A stretch of 64,000 nt of DNA from Paenibacillus azoreducens (GTDB lineage Bacteria > Bacillota > Bacilli > Paenibacillales > Paenibacillaceae), in the NCBI RefSeq assembly GCF_021654775.1, contig NZ_AP025343.1:1827501-1891500 (forward strand). Direction: 5' to 3'. Within the stretch, counting starts at the first letter, position 1. Each line of letters begins with the position of its first letter. The notes beneath the pieces are model-generated. The model searched no databases. It saw only the letters and a list, made by a program, of their open reading frames with translations, and was not told where the DNA came from. Positions 8,654-17,586 of this stretch are shown here, one piece after another. The position numbers and the translations under genes are program-made.

Positions 8654-9583
8654 ATGGCTAAAACATTGATTTTCGGGCATAAAAATCCGGATACGGATAC
8701 GATCACATCAGCTATTGTGTACTCATATTTGAAAAAACAGCTGGGATTCGATACGGAACCTGTGCGCCTCGGCAGCGTGAACGGCGAAACGCAATATGCG
8801 CTGGACACTTTCAAGGTTGAAGCTCCGCGTTTGGTGGAGAAGGTGTCGGATCATGCCAGCGAAGTAATCCTGGTTGACCACAATGAACGCCAGCAAAGCG
8901 CTGACGACATCGATCAAGTTCAGGTTATGGAGGTCATCGACCATCACCGGATCGCGAATTTCGAGACAAGCCATCCGCTTTACTACCGCGCTGAGCCTGT
9001 CGGCTGTACAGCAACGATCTTGAACAAGATTTTCAAGGAAAAAAATGTAGCGATTCCGAAGGAAATTGCCGGCCTCATGGTTTCGGCGATCGTATCGGAC
9101 ACGCTTCTGCTGAAATCCCCGACTTGCACGGACGAAGACGTGGCGGCAGCACGCGAATTGGCGGAAATCGCCGGCGTGAACCTGGAAGCATACGGTCTTG
9201 AAATGCTGAAAGCCGGAGCCGACATGAGCAGCAAAACGATTGCCGAGCTGATTTCGCTGGATGCCAAGGAATTCCAAATGGGCGACCAAAAGGTTGAAAT
9301 TGCCCAAGTTAACGCTGTCGACATCAACGATGTTTTGAATCGTCAGGCTGAGTTGGAAGAAGCTTTGAACAACGTTATCAGTCAAAAAGGCCTGGATCTG
9401 TTCGTATTTGTCGTTACCGACATCCTGAACAGTGATTCCGTAGCTCTGACGCTGGGTAAAGCGGCTTCGGCTGTGGAAACGGCGTATAACGTGAAGCTGG
9501 AGAACAACAAAGCCGTATTAAAAGGCGTTGTATCCCGCAAAAAACAAATCGTACCCGTTCTGACCGAAACATTGAGCAAATAA
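8654..9583 (+). CDS. ppaC: Manganese-dependent inorganic pyrophosphatase
   Basis: Hydrolyses pyrophosphate to phosphate in the cytoplasm, driving biosynthesis; family II (DHH) soluble pyrophosphatase. Metal-binding motifs are visible: GHKNPDTDT near the N-terminus, DHN and DHH in the first domain, and the C-terminal [10 protein letters not shown] that holds the substrate-binding RKK. ATG 8654 gives 309 residues, the usual family length, and the standard start [13 protein letters not shown]. The upstream ATG 8630 would add eight unusual residues. AAGGAG lies at 8636-8641. It is a single gene followed by a terminator. Confidence 0.95.
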   Translation: MAKTLIFGHKNPDTDTITSAIVYSYLKKQLGFDTEPVRLGSVNGETQYALDTFKVEAPRLVEKVSDHASEVILVDHNERQQSADDIDQVQVMEVIDHHRIANFETSHPLYYRAEPVGCTATILNKIFKEKNVAIPKEIAGLMVSAIVSDTLLLKSPTCTDEDVAAARELAEIAGVNLEAYGLEMLKAGADMSSKTIAELISLDAKEFQMGDQKVEIAQVNAVDINDVLNRQAELEEALNNVISQKGLDLFVFVVTDILNSDSVALTLGKAASAVETAYNVKLENNKAVLKGVVSRKKQIVPVLTETLSK

Positions 9584-9601
9584 GACTCTGGATAAATATA
9601 A

Positions 9602-9643
9602 ACAGGCGCCCTTCCCTGAGTGGGGATGGACGCCTGTTTTTTT
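9602..9643 (+). terminator. Terminator of ppaC
   Basis: Stem ACAGGCG (9602-9608) pairs with CGCCTGT (9631-9637) and runs into a T-tract. Confidence 0.85.
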
Positions 9644-9764
9644 GGTTTGCAGCTTATTTTATATGTGCTTTCGCTTCTTAAAAGTGAAAAACCTGTTCAT
9701 GTCTGAACAGGTTGGGATAAAAGGATTAATTCTGTCAGTTTCCAGGAGAAGGGATTGGCTTCGA

Positions 9765-9959
9765 TTACTGTTCGGGTTCCTCGTCTTCCTCAGAATCTTC
9801 TTCGGAATCTTCTTCAGAATCTTCTTCCTCGTCCGATTCGAATTCCTCTTCTTCCGCGTCTTCCTCTTCCTCTTCCTCGTCTTCGGCTTCTTCAATGTCG
9901 TCGATTTGAGATTCTACTTCTTCTTCGGACAGCAGCAGTTCGTTTTCAAAATTTTCCAT
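9765..9959 (-). CDS. Small highly acidic protein
   Basis: A 64-residue protein made mostly of Glu and Asp after the first 20 residues, with the repeated unit SEED (15-bp DNA repeats). No catalytic or membrane features are visible. It is a plausible real gene because AAGGAGGGATTAAGAC precedes the ATG and a promoter-like region with a palindrome lies upstream. It converges on ppaC. I do not recognise a function. An RNA-polymerase delta-like or metal-buffering role would be pure guesswork. Confidence 0.65.
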   Translation of the reverse strand: MENFENELLLSEEEVESQIDDIEEAEDEEEEEEDAEEEEFESDEEEDSEEDSEEDSEEDEEPEQ

Positions 9960-9981
9960 GTCTTAATCCCTCCTTATAATA

Positions 9982-9997
9982 CACTTATTCATAAGTG
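9982..9997. promoter_or_regulatory. Palindromic operator candidate
   Basis: CACTTATTCATAAGTG has perfect 7-bp arms. It lies upstream of the leftward acidic-protein gene between a TTGAAA-like -35 and an AT-rich -10 region (on the minus strand), the expected position for a repressor site. Confidence 0.45.
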
Positions 9998-10125
9998 CAG
10001 TTTCAATATATCACTAGTACATCAAAACGTCTGTCACATGCTGGAAGTTGAATCCCATAATTTTCAGTCATATTACTACAAAAAACGGGCTTGCCGGAAG
10101 ATACGTCGAAACTTTTCCTGTTCTC

Positions 10126-10154
10126 TTGACCGGGTAAAATTCACACGTTATAAT
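10126..10154 (+). promoter_or_regulatory. SigA-type promoter of the TetR gene
   Basis: TTGACC (10126-10131), a 17-bp spacer and TATAAT (10149-10154). Just downstream AAAACCAA (10160-10167) and TTGGTTTT (10189-10196) form an inverted repeat that also includes the palindrome AACCGGTT (10166-10173). This is a likely autoregulatory operator for the TetR protein (inference). Confidence 0.75.
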
Positions 10155-10213
10155 GCAATAAAACCAACCGGTTTAATTTAAAAACTCATTGGTTTTTAAG
10201 GGGGATGATTTCA

Positions 10214-10237
10214 ATGAAGAAAGGAATAGAGACATAG
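10214..10237 (+). CDS. Seven-codon leader peptide overlapping tetR start
   Basis: ATG 10214 is preceded by the strong site AAGGGGGATGATTTCA and encodes MKKGIET, ending TAG. The last base of TAG is the first base of the GTG start of the TetR-family gene. The arrangement points to translational coupling or leader control. The alternative is that only the downstream frame is used, from an upstream TTG. Confidence 0.45.
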   Translation: MKKGIET

Positions 10238-11130
10238 TGTCCAACGACCGCAAACAGGAAATTATGGAGGCAGCCATTCGTATTTTTTCGCGCAAAGGAT
10301 TTAACGGTTCCACCATGCAGGACGTCGCCGACGCTTGCGGCATGTCCAAAGCGACGTTGTATCAGCATTACAAATCCAAGGATCAGCTTTTATTATCCAT
10401 TTTTTATATGGTGAACGACCGGATTTACTATAAGCTGCAGTCCGTGATGCACCAAGGAGATTTTCCTGCGGAGGAATGTTTAAGACAACAAATCGAACTT
10501 CTGATCCGGGATTGTCTGTCGCACTGCGAGCTGATCCGAATGCTGCACGCGGAACATCCGAATGCTTTTAACGATGAAATTATGAAGGCATCAGGGGAAA
10601 TACAAGCAAGAATGATCAGTCATTTTGAGCGGATGCTCCGGCTGGTTTACGGTCCGCGGGTCGAACCGTATGGAGTGGAACTGGTCTTTGTCTTGATGTC
10701 GCTGCTCGACAAGTTCAATGAGCTGATGATTCTGCAAAATGTGGTGGTGAATGTAAAGGAACTGTCCGATTATATTATGAAGCTGCTTGGTTTTATGGCG
10801 GAAGGTCTGATGGAAAATGGCGTCAAGCCGATTATGAGCGAACATAACCGTCCTGAATGTTTGCGTTCCGGCTCGCCGGAGCCGGAATCGGACAGTGTGG
10901 AAGGCCTGATATGCCGGATGTACCGCAATGCGGATTTGCTGCGGGATGCCGGGAAAGCGGAGCAGGACATCCGCAATTCGATCCTGATGTTGGATCACGA
11001 ACTTAAAAGCCCTTCGCCGCGCAGATTTATCGTGCAGGGGATGCTTCACAATCTGCTTGGAACCGAAGAGCTGCGCGAGTCAGCCGAATGCCTAACCCGG
11101 CTACCGGAAATGAAACATTATATAGATTAA
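10237..11130 (+). CDS. TetR-family transcriptional regulator
   Basis: A regulator of 297 residues with a typical N-terminal TetR helix-turn-helix (IRIFSRKGFNGSTMQDVADA then MSKATLYQHYKSKDQLL). The ligand domain is longer than the usual 190-220 residues, with about 100 extra C-terminal residues. GTG 10237 was chosen because it gives the standard short TetR N-terminus. TTG 10189 is in frame but lies within the operator-like repeat. The MFS pump begins 48 bp downstream, so it is very likely the local regulator of that pump (inference). Confidence 0.85.
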   Translation: MSNDRKQEIMEAAIRIFSRKGFNGSTMQDVADACGMSKATLYQHYKSKDQLLLSIFYMVNDRIYYKLQSVMHQGDFPAEECLRQQIELLIRDCLSHCELIRMLHAEHPNAFNDEIMKASGEIQARMISHFERMLRLVYGPRVEPYGVELVFVLMSLLDKFNELMILQNVVVNVKELSDYIMKLLGFMAEGLMENGVKPIMSEHNRPECLRSGSPEPESDSVEGLICRMYRNADLLRDAGKAEQDIRNSILMLDHELKSPSPRRFIVQGMLHNLLGTEELRESAECLTRLPEMKHYID

Positions 11131-11178
11131 AGAGAAGATTGACAAAAATACCGGATAACAAAGGAGAAACCATAACGA

Positions 11179-12408
11179 ATGTCCTCTGACAACAAAATGA
11201 ACAAGTCACTGATTGTACTTATGATTAATATGTTTATCGCGATGCTGGGCATCGGACTTGTCATTCCGATTTTGCCGAAGCTGCTCGAGGATTTCCATGC
11301 CGGAGGAACGGCCGCCGGTTATTTGATCGCCGCCTCCGGATTGACCCAGTTTCTGTTTTCGCCGATTGCGGGGGAGTGGGCCGATAAATACGGACGGAAA
11401 CGGATGATCGTATTGGGGCTTTTATTATTTACGTTGTCCCAATTTATATTTGCGAGCGCAAGTGTGATGTGGATGCTGTATCTATCCCGTTTCTTGGGAG
11501 GGATCGGCGCCGCGATGATGGTTCCGGCCATGATGGCTTACGTGGCGGACAGCACGACGGAGGATACGCGTGGCAAAGGCCTCGGTTTGCTTGGCGCCGC
11601 GATGTCGCTCGGATTTGTAATCGGGCCCGGAATCGGCGGATTTCTGGCGGATTTGGGCCTGCGCGCACCGTTTTATATTGCCGCTTTGATCGCGGCGATT
11701 GCCACGGTATTATCGGTTGTTATGCTTAAGGAAACCTTGTCCTTAGAACGTCGGCAGGCGGCCAAAAATTCGAATGTGAAACGGGAGGGCATCGTAAAAC
11801 AGCTGATTTCTTCCGTAAAAGCACCTTATTTTATCTATTTGATCCTGGTGTTCACCCTTACCTTCGGCCTCGTTAATTTTGAAGCGATTTTCAGCCTGTA
11901 TGTTGACAACAAATATGCATACACAACCAAAGAAATTTCGATTATGATTACCGTCGGATCGCTGGTTGGCGTTATCATCCAAGGTGCGTTTATCAATAAA
12001 TTGCTGCATCGCTTTGGGGAAAACAAGCTGATCAACGTTTCCTTCCTGATTTCGGCCATCACGATGGTGCTGATGCTGCTCTCAGGCAACTTCTGGTACA
12101 ATATGCTTATGATTCTTGTTTTCTTCACCTTTACTTCGATTATGAGACCGGCAATCAATACGATGTTATCCAAAATGGCAGGACCCGAAGAGCAGGGGTT
12201 TGTCATGGGAATGAACAATGCTTATATGAGTCTCGGGAATATTTTTGGGCCTGCGCTTGCCGGCATTTTGTTTGACGTTCATATGAATCTGCCATATTCG
12301 TTTGGGGCGATCATATTGGTGCTGAGTCTGCTTTTGTCCGTTTCATGGGGGAGAAGAGGAACGGGAAGCGGCAAACAGAAGCTTGGAACGGCAAACAGCA
12401 AGGGATAA
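11179..12408 (+). CDS. MFS multidrug/tetracycline-type efflux transporter
   Basis: A 409-residue, 12-segment major facilitator of the DHA1 drug:proton antiporter group. Diagnostic motifs are present: motif A GEWADKYGRKR between segments 2 and 3, the segment 4 motif LSRFLGGIGAAMM, and the antiporter motif C LGFVIGPGIGG in segment 5. It resembles Bmr/NorA-type exporters. It is transcribed after the TetR gene with GGAGAAACC before the ATG and probably forms one operon with it. The substrate cannot be told from sequence. Confidence 0.9.
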   Translation: MSSDNKMNKSLIVLMINMFIAMLGIGLVIPILPKLLEDFHAGGTAAGYLIAASGLTQFLFSPIAGEWADKYGRKRMIVLGLLLFTLSQFIFASASVMWMLYLSRFLGGIGAAMMVPAMMAYVADSTTEDTRGKGLGLLGAAMSLGFVIGPGIGGFLADLGLRAPFYIAALIAAIATVLSVVMLKETLSLERRQAAKNSNVKREGIVKQLISSVKAPYFIYLILVFTLTFGLVNFEAIFSLYVDNKYAYTTKEISIMITVGSLVGVIIQGAFINKLLHRFGENKLINVSFLISAITMVLMLLSGNFWYNMLMILVFFTFTSIMRPAINTMLSKMAGPEEQGFVMGMNNAYMSLGNIFGPALAGILFDVHMNLPYSFGAIILVLSLLLSVSWGRRGTGSGKQKLGTANSKG

Positions 12409-12859
12409 GCATGTGGATCTGGCTGTATGAAGCAAGTCTTTCCAATCTGTATCCTGTGATGAGTTGCTAAGTGTCGCATTGTTTGCAGCTCCCAGCGCAT
12501 GTTGCAGGTCTGCATGAGGACGGTTCACCAGAAAAGGACCTTCATCATGCAACGCATGCAACGCCACACTGTGCGAAGCTGCCTGCAGTGAGAAGGCGCA
12601 TCCCAACGACGCAGGAACATTCAGAGGGAAAAGATGCGTAATTGCAGTTTTTTACAAAAAAATAATGTCTGGGTGAAAAAGCTTGTGAAAATGCAGGCTT
12701 TTTTGCTTTTTTTTACAACTATTGTGATTAAATGATGGAAAAAGATGCAGTTTCTGCTGGAATGAATCATCTTGATTTTTTGACATTCGTCTTGGCAGAA
12801 ACAGGAATATGGATTAATCTGAAAGGAAACTCATATACAGTACAAAGGGGGGAAACGGA
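12409..12859. other. Intergenic gap after MFS gene
   Basis: About 450 bp without a gene. AAAAAGC (12676-12682) and GCTTTTT (12697-12703) form a terminator-like hairpin with further T-runs. The stretch before it (12420-12640) is GC-richer and contains no recognisable domain in any frame. Confidence 0.5.
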
Positions 12860-13390
12860 ATGTTGATAGAGACAGAGAGACTTGTGATCCGCGAATATCG
12901 CGAAGAGGATTGGGAAAGCGTACATATTTACGCATCAAATCCGGAAGTGACGAAATATACGCTGTGGGGTCCGAATTCGGTTCAAGAGACGAAAGAGCAT
13001 GTACAAACCATGCTGAAGTCACAGCAGCAGAAGCCAAGGTTGACGCATGAATTTGCCGTAACCTTAAAAGCGGGCGGGATAATGATCGGCGGAGTTGGAC
13101 TACATGTTGAGAAGACCAACGGAGAAATCGGATATTGCTTTAACCCGGATTACTGGGGGCAGGGGTATGCCGTTGAAAGTTCCAAGGCTATGTTGGAATT
13201 GGGCTTCACCCAATTGGGGTTGCACCGGATTTATGCTACCTGCCGTCCGCAAAATGCGGCTTCGGAGCGTGTCATGTTAAAGCTTGGCATGCGGAAGGAA
13301 GGCCATCTGCGCGAGCATACTCTTGGCAATAAAGGGTACGCGGATTCATATCTTTATTCTATTTTGGAACAGGATTATAATCAGAATTAA
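12860..13390 (+). CDS. GNAT acetyltransferase, RimJ/RimL type
   Basis: A cytoplasmic N-acetyltransferase of 176 residues. It starts MLIETERLVIREY, typical of the RimJ/RimL subfamily. The acetyl-CoA-binding loop is visible as NPDYWGQGYAVESSKAM, followed by the conserved LHRIYATCRPQNAASERVM and KLGMRKEGHLRE. GGGGGGAAACGGA precedes the ATG. Family members acetylate ribosomal proteins or small amines; the substrate here is unknown. Confidence 0.88.
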   Translation: MLIETERLVIREYREEDWESVHIYASNPEVTKYTLWGPNSVQETKEHVQTMLKSQQQKPRLTHEFAVTLKAGGIMIGGVGLHVEKTNGEIGYCFNPDYWGQGYAVESSKAMLELGFTQLGLHRIYATCRPQNAASERVMLKLGMRKEGHLREHTLGNKGYADSYLYSILEQDYNQN

Positions 13391-13467
13391 GGTGATAAGA
13401 AGCGTCATAATTATGAACGGATAAAGCTGTATGAAACAGCGAGCAAATGAAAAGAGGTTTAACCAAC

Positions 13468-14451
13468 GTGAAAATGCCTGAAATAACGGAGCATCAGGAC
13501 GGAATCATTCAAATAAAAATATCGATGTCTTTTCCCCTGCGCTGGGTGAACAGTTATGTGCTGCAGGAAAGCGATGGGATAACGATTATCGATCCCGGAC
13601 CGCATACCGCGGACAATGAAGAAGAATGGAGGCAGGCATTTGCTGAGCTGGGGATGACTTTTAGCGATGTCCGGCAAATCGTGCTAACCCATCATCATCC
13701 GGATCATTTGGGCTGTTCCGGCTGGATTCAGCAGCTGTCCGGCTGCAAAGTATGGATGTCGGAGCGTTCCTTTCAGGAAACCCTGCTCATGTGGGGACCT
13801 GAATCAACGATGCACGCGGATTTGCCGAAGCTGTTTTCCAGCCAGGGAATGCCCGAAGAATGGACGAATCAGCTTGAGGCGCATATGAACGGTTTTGTGG
13901 CGCAAATTACGCCGAAACCCGAGGTATCCTTTATTCCGTCTGATCAGAAGTTTGCCATGGGCGGACGCGAATGGCTGCCGATTGAAACGGCAGGCCATGC
14001 TCCAGGCCACTTGTCCTTTCTTCATGAAGAGAGCGGCATCATCATATGTGGGGATGCGGTGCTGCCGCAAATCTCGCCGAATGTGAGCCTGATGCCTGGC
14101 AGCGATCCCGAACCGCTGCAATCGTTTCTGCTCGGGCTGCAGAAGCTGCAGAAGTTCGAGGTCGAAACGGCCTATCCGGGCCACCGCAATCCGTTTCAGC
14201 ATTTTGGTGATCGGCTGGAGGCGCTGCTGCGTCATCATGAGGAGCGGCTGGCGAAACTGGAGCAGCTGATCGCTTCCGCTCCGGCTCCGGGTTATGAGTT
14301 ATGCGTCTCGCTGTTTGGCAGCAAGCTGGGCATTCACCAGATGCGTTTTGCCATGTGCGAGACGCTTGCCCATACGCGGGAGCTTGAGCGCCGGGGCAGG
14401 ATCGCATCGCAGAGCGAAGCGGACGGTGTGACCAGGTACCATATTTGCTAA
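13468..14451 (+). CDS. Metallo-beta-lactamase fold hydrolase
   Basis: A 327-residue hydrolase. The zinc motif HHHPDHLG is followed by GHAPGHL, the metal-bridging Asp in IICGDAVLP and the His in AYPGHRNP. This domain order is that of glyoxalase II-like/YflN-type hydrolases, followed by an unassigned helical C-terminal segment of about 80 residues. GTG 13468 was chosen because AAGAGG precedes it. ATG 13447 is in frame but has no ribosome site. The substrate is unknown. Confidence 0.85.
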   Translation: MKMPEITEHQDGIIQIKISMSFPLRWVNSYVLQESDGITIIDPGPHTADNEEEWRQAFAELGMTFSDVRQIVLTHHHPDHLGCSGWIQQLSGCKVWMSERSFQETLLMWGPESTMHADLPKLFSSQGMPEEWTNQLEAHMNGFVAQITPKPEVSFIPSDQKFAMGGREWLPIETAGHAPGHLSFLHEESGIIICGDAVLPQISPNVSLMPGSDPEPLQSFLLGLQKLQKFEVETAYPGHRNPFQHFGDRLEALLRHHEERLAKLEQLIASAPAPGYELCVSLFGSKLGIHQMRFAMCETLAHTRELERRGRIASQSEADGVTRYHIC

Positions 14452-14465
14452 GCGGCGCCTATAAC

Positions 14466-14497
14466 AAGGAGACATCCGCTTGCGGAATGTCTCCCTT
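14466..14497 (+). terminator. Stem-loop after MBL hydrolase
   Basis: GGAGACAT (14468-14475) pairs with ATGTCTCC (14487-14494) around a loop that can itself pair. It lacks a strong T-run, so termination is uncertain. Confidence 0.5.
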
Positions 14498-14581
14498 ACC
14501 GAATATCAAATTTGTCTGCAATCTGAAAAGGAATTCCCTAGAGGAATTCCTTTAGATTTACAGTGTTCGACTTGCATCCTT

Positions 14582-15433
14582 TTATTTAGTAGTTGGGGAT
14601 GGAGCGGGACCAGCGCCTTCTGTTGGAGGCGTATTTTTCATTTTTTCTTTTGCTTTCTCGATTTCTTCCTTCTTCAGGGGTGCACCCACCTTGAAGCTCT
14701 CAATAATTTTGCCCAGTGTCGCCGCATCAAAATCGTCTTGCGCATACAGCTCTACGGTAAAGCCATTATTCTCCCAAATCACAATTCCATTTGCGAAGTA
14801 AACCGTGGTTCCTTTGATCACTTCTTTTTTCACTTCGCCTGTAGTACCGATGCCGTTTTCTCCCCCCTTGGAAATTAGGAAGTTCACGGTTTTCTCGCCT
14901 TTTTCGAACTGTACTTCTGCCATAGTTTTGCCATGAATGACTGTATTGACGTACTTGTAATCTGCCAGCCAGGATGGGGCAGGGAAGTTTAGCCCCAATA
15001 CGGCGCGAGCCTCTTCCAAAGTCAGGTTAGGGCGTACCTGCAATTGAACCTCGCGGGAGGTATCGCCTGCCGCTTGGCCAGAAGCGTTGTTATCTGCGGA
15101 TCTAGCCGGTTCTTTGTCGTATTGGACGATTTGCATGTTTCCCACCTGAAAACGTGCCAAAATGGTTTCCATCATATTTTGTGCAAAAGAGGTAGTCGAA
15201 AAGGCAACTGTCAAGATAGCAACAGCCATAGCACTTACGGTTGTAGTTTTCCATTTATTTTTTTTCATCACGATCTCATCCTTTTTCGTAAAATTTGGTT
15301 GAATGGTCCCTGCTCCCATTTTAAATGCGAGACGATGGTAGATTCGGTCTTTAGAGGCTTTGTCATTAAGCTCCAGATTGGCAAGCAAGTTGGTCAAATC
15401 GCGGAATTCATCAACATCCTGCCTATTTTTCAT
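14582..15433 (-). CDS. Anti-sigma factor-like membrane protein with DUF4367 domain
   Basis: A 283-residue protein. A short cytoplasmic N-terminal part (residues 1-55) precedes one membrane segment (TVSAMAVAILTVAF region) and an extracellular part with a DUF4367-type domain (from LTLEEARAVLG to about TLGKIIESF) and a Pro/Lys-rich end. ATG 15433 was chosen because GGGAGG precedes it. It overlaps the sigma stop in ATGA. Its place directly after an ECF sigma gene suggests that it holds that sigma at the membrane (inference). Confidence 0.75.
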   Translation of the reverse strand: MKNRQDVDEFRDLTNLLANLELNDKASKDRIYHRLAFKMGAGTIQPNFTKKDEIVMKKNKWKTTTVSAMAVAILTVAFSTTSFAQNMMETILARFQVGNMQIVQYDKEPARSADNNASGQAAGDTSREVQLQVRPNLTLEEARAVLGLNFPAPSWLADYKYVNTVIHGKTMAEVQFEKGEKTVNFLISKGGENGIGTTGEVKKEVIKGTTVYFANGIVIWENNGFTVELYAQDDFDAATLGKIIESFKVGAPLKKEEIEKAKEKMKNTPPTEGAGPAPSPTTK

Positions 15434-16008
15434 TTTAAAAAACCTCCCTTTTCCAGTTCTTGTTGAAGCTTTTTCAGACATCTGTAGAGGACTACACCGA
15501 TATTTGAACTGCTGACTCCGAGAAGGTCAGCAATTTCCGCATTTTTCAAACCAGCTGCATACTTCATGCCGATGATATTACGTTCCTTATCACTTAGCTT
15601 TGCCAGAGCCTTGTACAAGATTTCGTTGCTGTCTTCGAGGATGACAATTTCTTCCGGAGATGGCCTTGGTAAAATCATGTCCAGAATTGAATCCAGCGAA
15701 AAGGTGATCCTTTTTTTTTGTGAACGGAAGTAATCAGTCACAGCGTTTCTAGCAATCGCAAACAACCAAACTTCAAAATTGGATTTCTGTGGCGAGTAGC
15801 TGTTGTATTTTGAAATCACTGCTTCAAATACATGACTGCAAATCTCTTCCGCATCATAGTGGTTGTTAATTCGGTAGCAAATATATTTGTAAACACGGCT
15901 ATAATATGCATCGTAAATCTCTGCAAATTTTTCTTCTGACATGATCCCTTTTTTAAGATCACGAATGCCGCTGTGGCTAATTCCTGTATTCGCCTGAGCA
16001 ACCTCCAA
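15430..16008 (-). CDS. ECF-type RNA polymerase sigma factor
   Basis: A 192-residue sigma-70 family protein. Region 2 covers FAEIYDAYYSRVYKYI to VWLFAIARNAVTDYFRSQ, and region 4 covers ALAKLSDKERNII to EIADLLGVSSSNIGVVLYRC. The TTG 16008 start has the excellent site GAGGGGAAGTAG. ATG 15942 (MSEEKFAEIY) would give the compact 170-residue ECF length but a poorer site, so the start is open. It is coupled by a 4-bp overlap to its membrane regulator. Confidence 0.85.
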   Translation of the reverse strand: MEVAQANTGISHSGIRDLKKGIMSEEKFAEIYDAYYSRVYKYICYRINNHYDAEEICSHVFEAVISKYNSYSPQKSNFEVWLFAIARNAVTDYFRSQKKRITFSLDSILDMILPRPSPEEIVILEDSNEILYKALAKLSDKERNIIGMKYAAGLKNAEIADLLGVSSSNIGVVLYRCLKKLQQELEKGGFLK

Positions 16009-16055
16009 CTACTTCCCCTCCCTCCTCAATTATGAGATGCATCCATTAAAGGGAT

Positions 16056-16075
16056 AACAAATTGCGCAATTTGTT
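16056..16075. promoter_or_regulatory. Perfect 20-bp palindrome upstream of ECF sigma
   Basis: AACAAATTGCGCAATTTGTT is an uninterrupted perfect palindrome 48 bp upstream of the sigma start codon. It is a likely binding site for a dimeric regulator of the sigma/anti-sigma operon. Confidence 0.5.
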
Positions 16076-16467
16076 GTGGTTGTATGAGTCTCACATTAGT
16101 TAATACGGAAAACGAATCATTTTATTAACAAATTAGTTCAATTTTTATTAGAGAAATGCTTTGCATATGGAAAAATGTATTGCTAACTTCTAACGAAACA
16201 CATCGAACGCGAGGACACCTAAAGGACGCAATGCTGTTCAATATTAGCCTTTTTGGAAGCGGTATGCACCTGGCCGGGCTGGATCGGGCGGAGCTGCAGA
16301 AGGATTTCTGTATGAAAACCCGAATTTTTTTAGATTCAGAAGAAGATCTGCTAGTCGGTTTTAAGAGGGGAGGATTTGTTAAGGTTTCTGTAAGGTTGCC
16401 ATAAAGTACGTGTAAGGTACGGTCATTACAATTGGATACAATGACAACTATCCAAGGAGACCTAAAT
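16076..16467. other. Intergenic gap before DUF418 gene
   Basis: About 390 bp. A 57-codon frame at 16231-16404, preceded by AAAGGACGCA, has no recognisable domain and may be a decayed fragment. The ribosome site AAGGAG of the DUF418 gene ends the region. I see no RNA gene here. Confidence 0.4.
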
Positions 16468-17544
16468 ATGCAACCTTCTGTTTCATCCAAAGAGAGGATT
16501 GTATCACTTGATATTATTCGCGGAATGGCGTTATTTGGCATATTGCTAATCAATATCAAAGGGTATCGCGTTGTGGTAGAAGGGATGGCGTTGCCGGACA
16601 TTGCCGGCTTTAATGAAGTCATTCAGACTTTCACAACCGTTTTTATCGAAAAGAAATTCTATTCTATTTTCTCGTTTCTGTTTGGGGCTGGTTTTTACCT
16701 GTTTGCTTCGCGCGCCGAAAGCCGGGGGGACAAGCCGCTGCGCCTTTTCTCCAGAAGGCTGCTGGCACTGTTGTTGATCGGTGTTGCGCATTTGCCCATT
16801 TTCTGGGGGAGCATTTTGTTTTTTTATGCGCTGATCGGCTTCCTGCTGCTCCCCTTTTATCGGGCTAGCGTTAAGACTACGCTTTGGATCGGAGGAGGGC
16901 TGTTGGTACTGCACCTTGCAGCGACTGGACTGCAATTTGCCATTTCTTATTCGGAGCTGGAGATAGCGCAAGCTCTGAACTTTCTCACCAATGACTGCAT
17001 TACCATCTTCCTCATGTTCTTGTCTGGCTGCGTTGCGGCGAAGGCGGGATGGATCGGAAAGACGGGCGAGCATATTCGATCTATTCGAAAGCTATTTCTG
17101 CTGCTGCTTCCGATTGCTGCGGGACTGTCGGTTTGGATGTGGGTAGCCGAAGGCAACGCCGATCCGCTGTTGTCTTCGATTGTTGCGCTGAGCGCAATTC
17201 CTATGGCTTATTGTTATCTTTCCGGTTTGTTTTTGCTGCTAGAGCATCGAAGTATCGCCCGTTTGTTCAGCCCGGTAGGGAAGTTAGGGCGTATGGCGCT
17301 CACCAATTATGTCGCGCAAAGCCTGATCGGCGTCGCCCTGTTGGATATGTTCGGTATTAATTTTCCGACACCGGTAGAGATTGTGCTAGTGGCAATAGTT
17401 ATATTTGTGATTCAAGTGGTGATAAGCGTCGTCTGGCTGCGGTTTTTCCGCATGGGTCCACTGGAGAAGCTTTGGCGTATCATGACTTATGGCAGAAGGG
17501 CTATCGGGCGAACCGGGCGAACGCATGTCTCCGCTAGGGATTAA
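16468..17544 (+). CDS. DUF418 family membrane protein
   Basis: A 358-residue membrane protein with about eight to ten hydrophobic segments. It starts with the hallmark RIVSLDIIRGMALFGILLIN and ends with the DUF418 domain (LGRMALTNYVAQSLIG, then VWLRFFRMGPLEKLWR). The family is widespread and its transport or acyl-transfer role is not settled. ATG 16468 has AAGGAG eight bases upstream, whereas upstream TTG/ATG codons lack it. Confidence 0.85.
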   Translation: MQPSVSSKERIVSLDIIRGMALFGILLINIKGYRVVVEGMALPDIAGFNEVIQTFTTVFIEKKFYSIFSFLFGAGFYLFASRAESRGDKPLRLFSRRLLALLLIGVAHLPIFWGSILFFYALIGFLLLPFYRASVKTTLWIGGGLLVLHLAATGLQFAISYSELEIAQALNFLTNDCITIFLMFLSGCVAAKAGWIGKTGEHIRSIRKLFLLLLPIAAGLSVWMWVAEGNADPLLSSIVALSAIPMAYCYLSGLFLLLEHRSIARLFSPVGKLGRMALTNYVAQSLIGVALLDMFGINFPTPVEIVLVAIVIFVIQVVISVVWLRFFRMGPLEKLWRIMTYGRRAIGRTGRTHVSARD

Positions 17545-17586
17545 TATGCGACGCCATATTGCTAAAAATCATGCGATTGATATGTA

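Noticed and set aside
9642..10181. 179-codon plus-strand frame
   Set aside because: It is the antisense of the acidic-protein gene, is Phe/Leu-rich by base composition and has no ribosome site.
16231..16404. 57-codon frame upstream of the DUF418 gene
   Set aside because: There is a weak ribosome site but no recognisable domain; it may be a decayed fragment, and support is too thin for a gene call.
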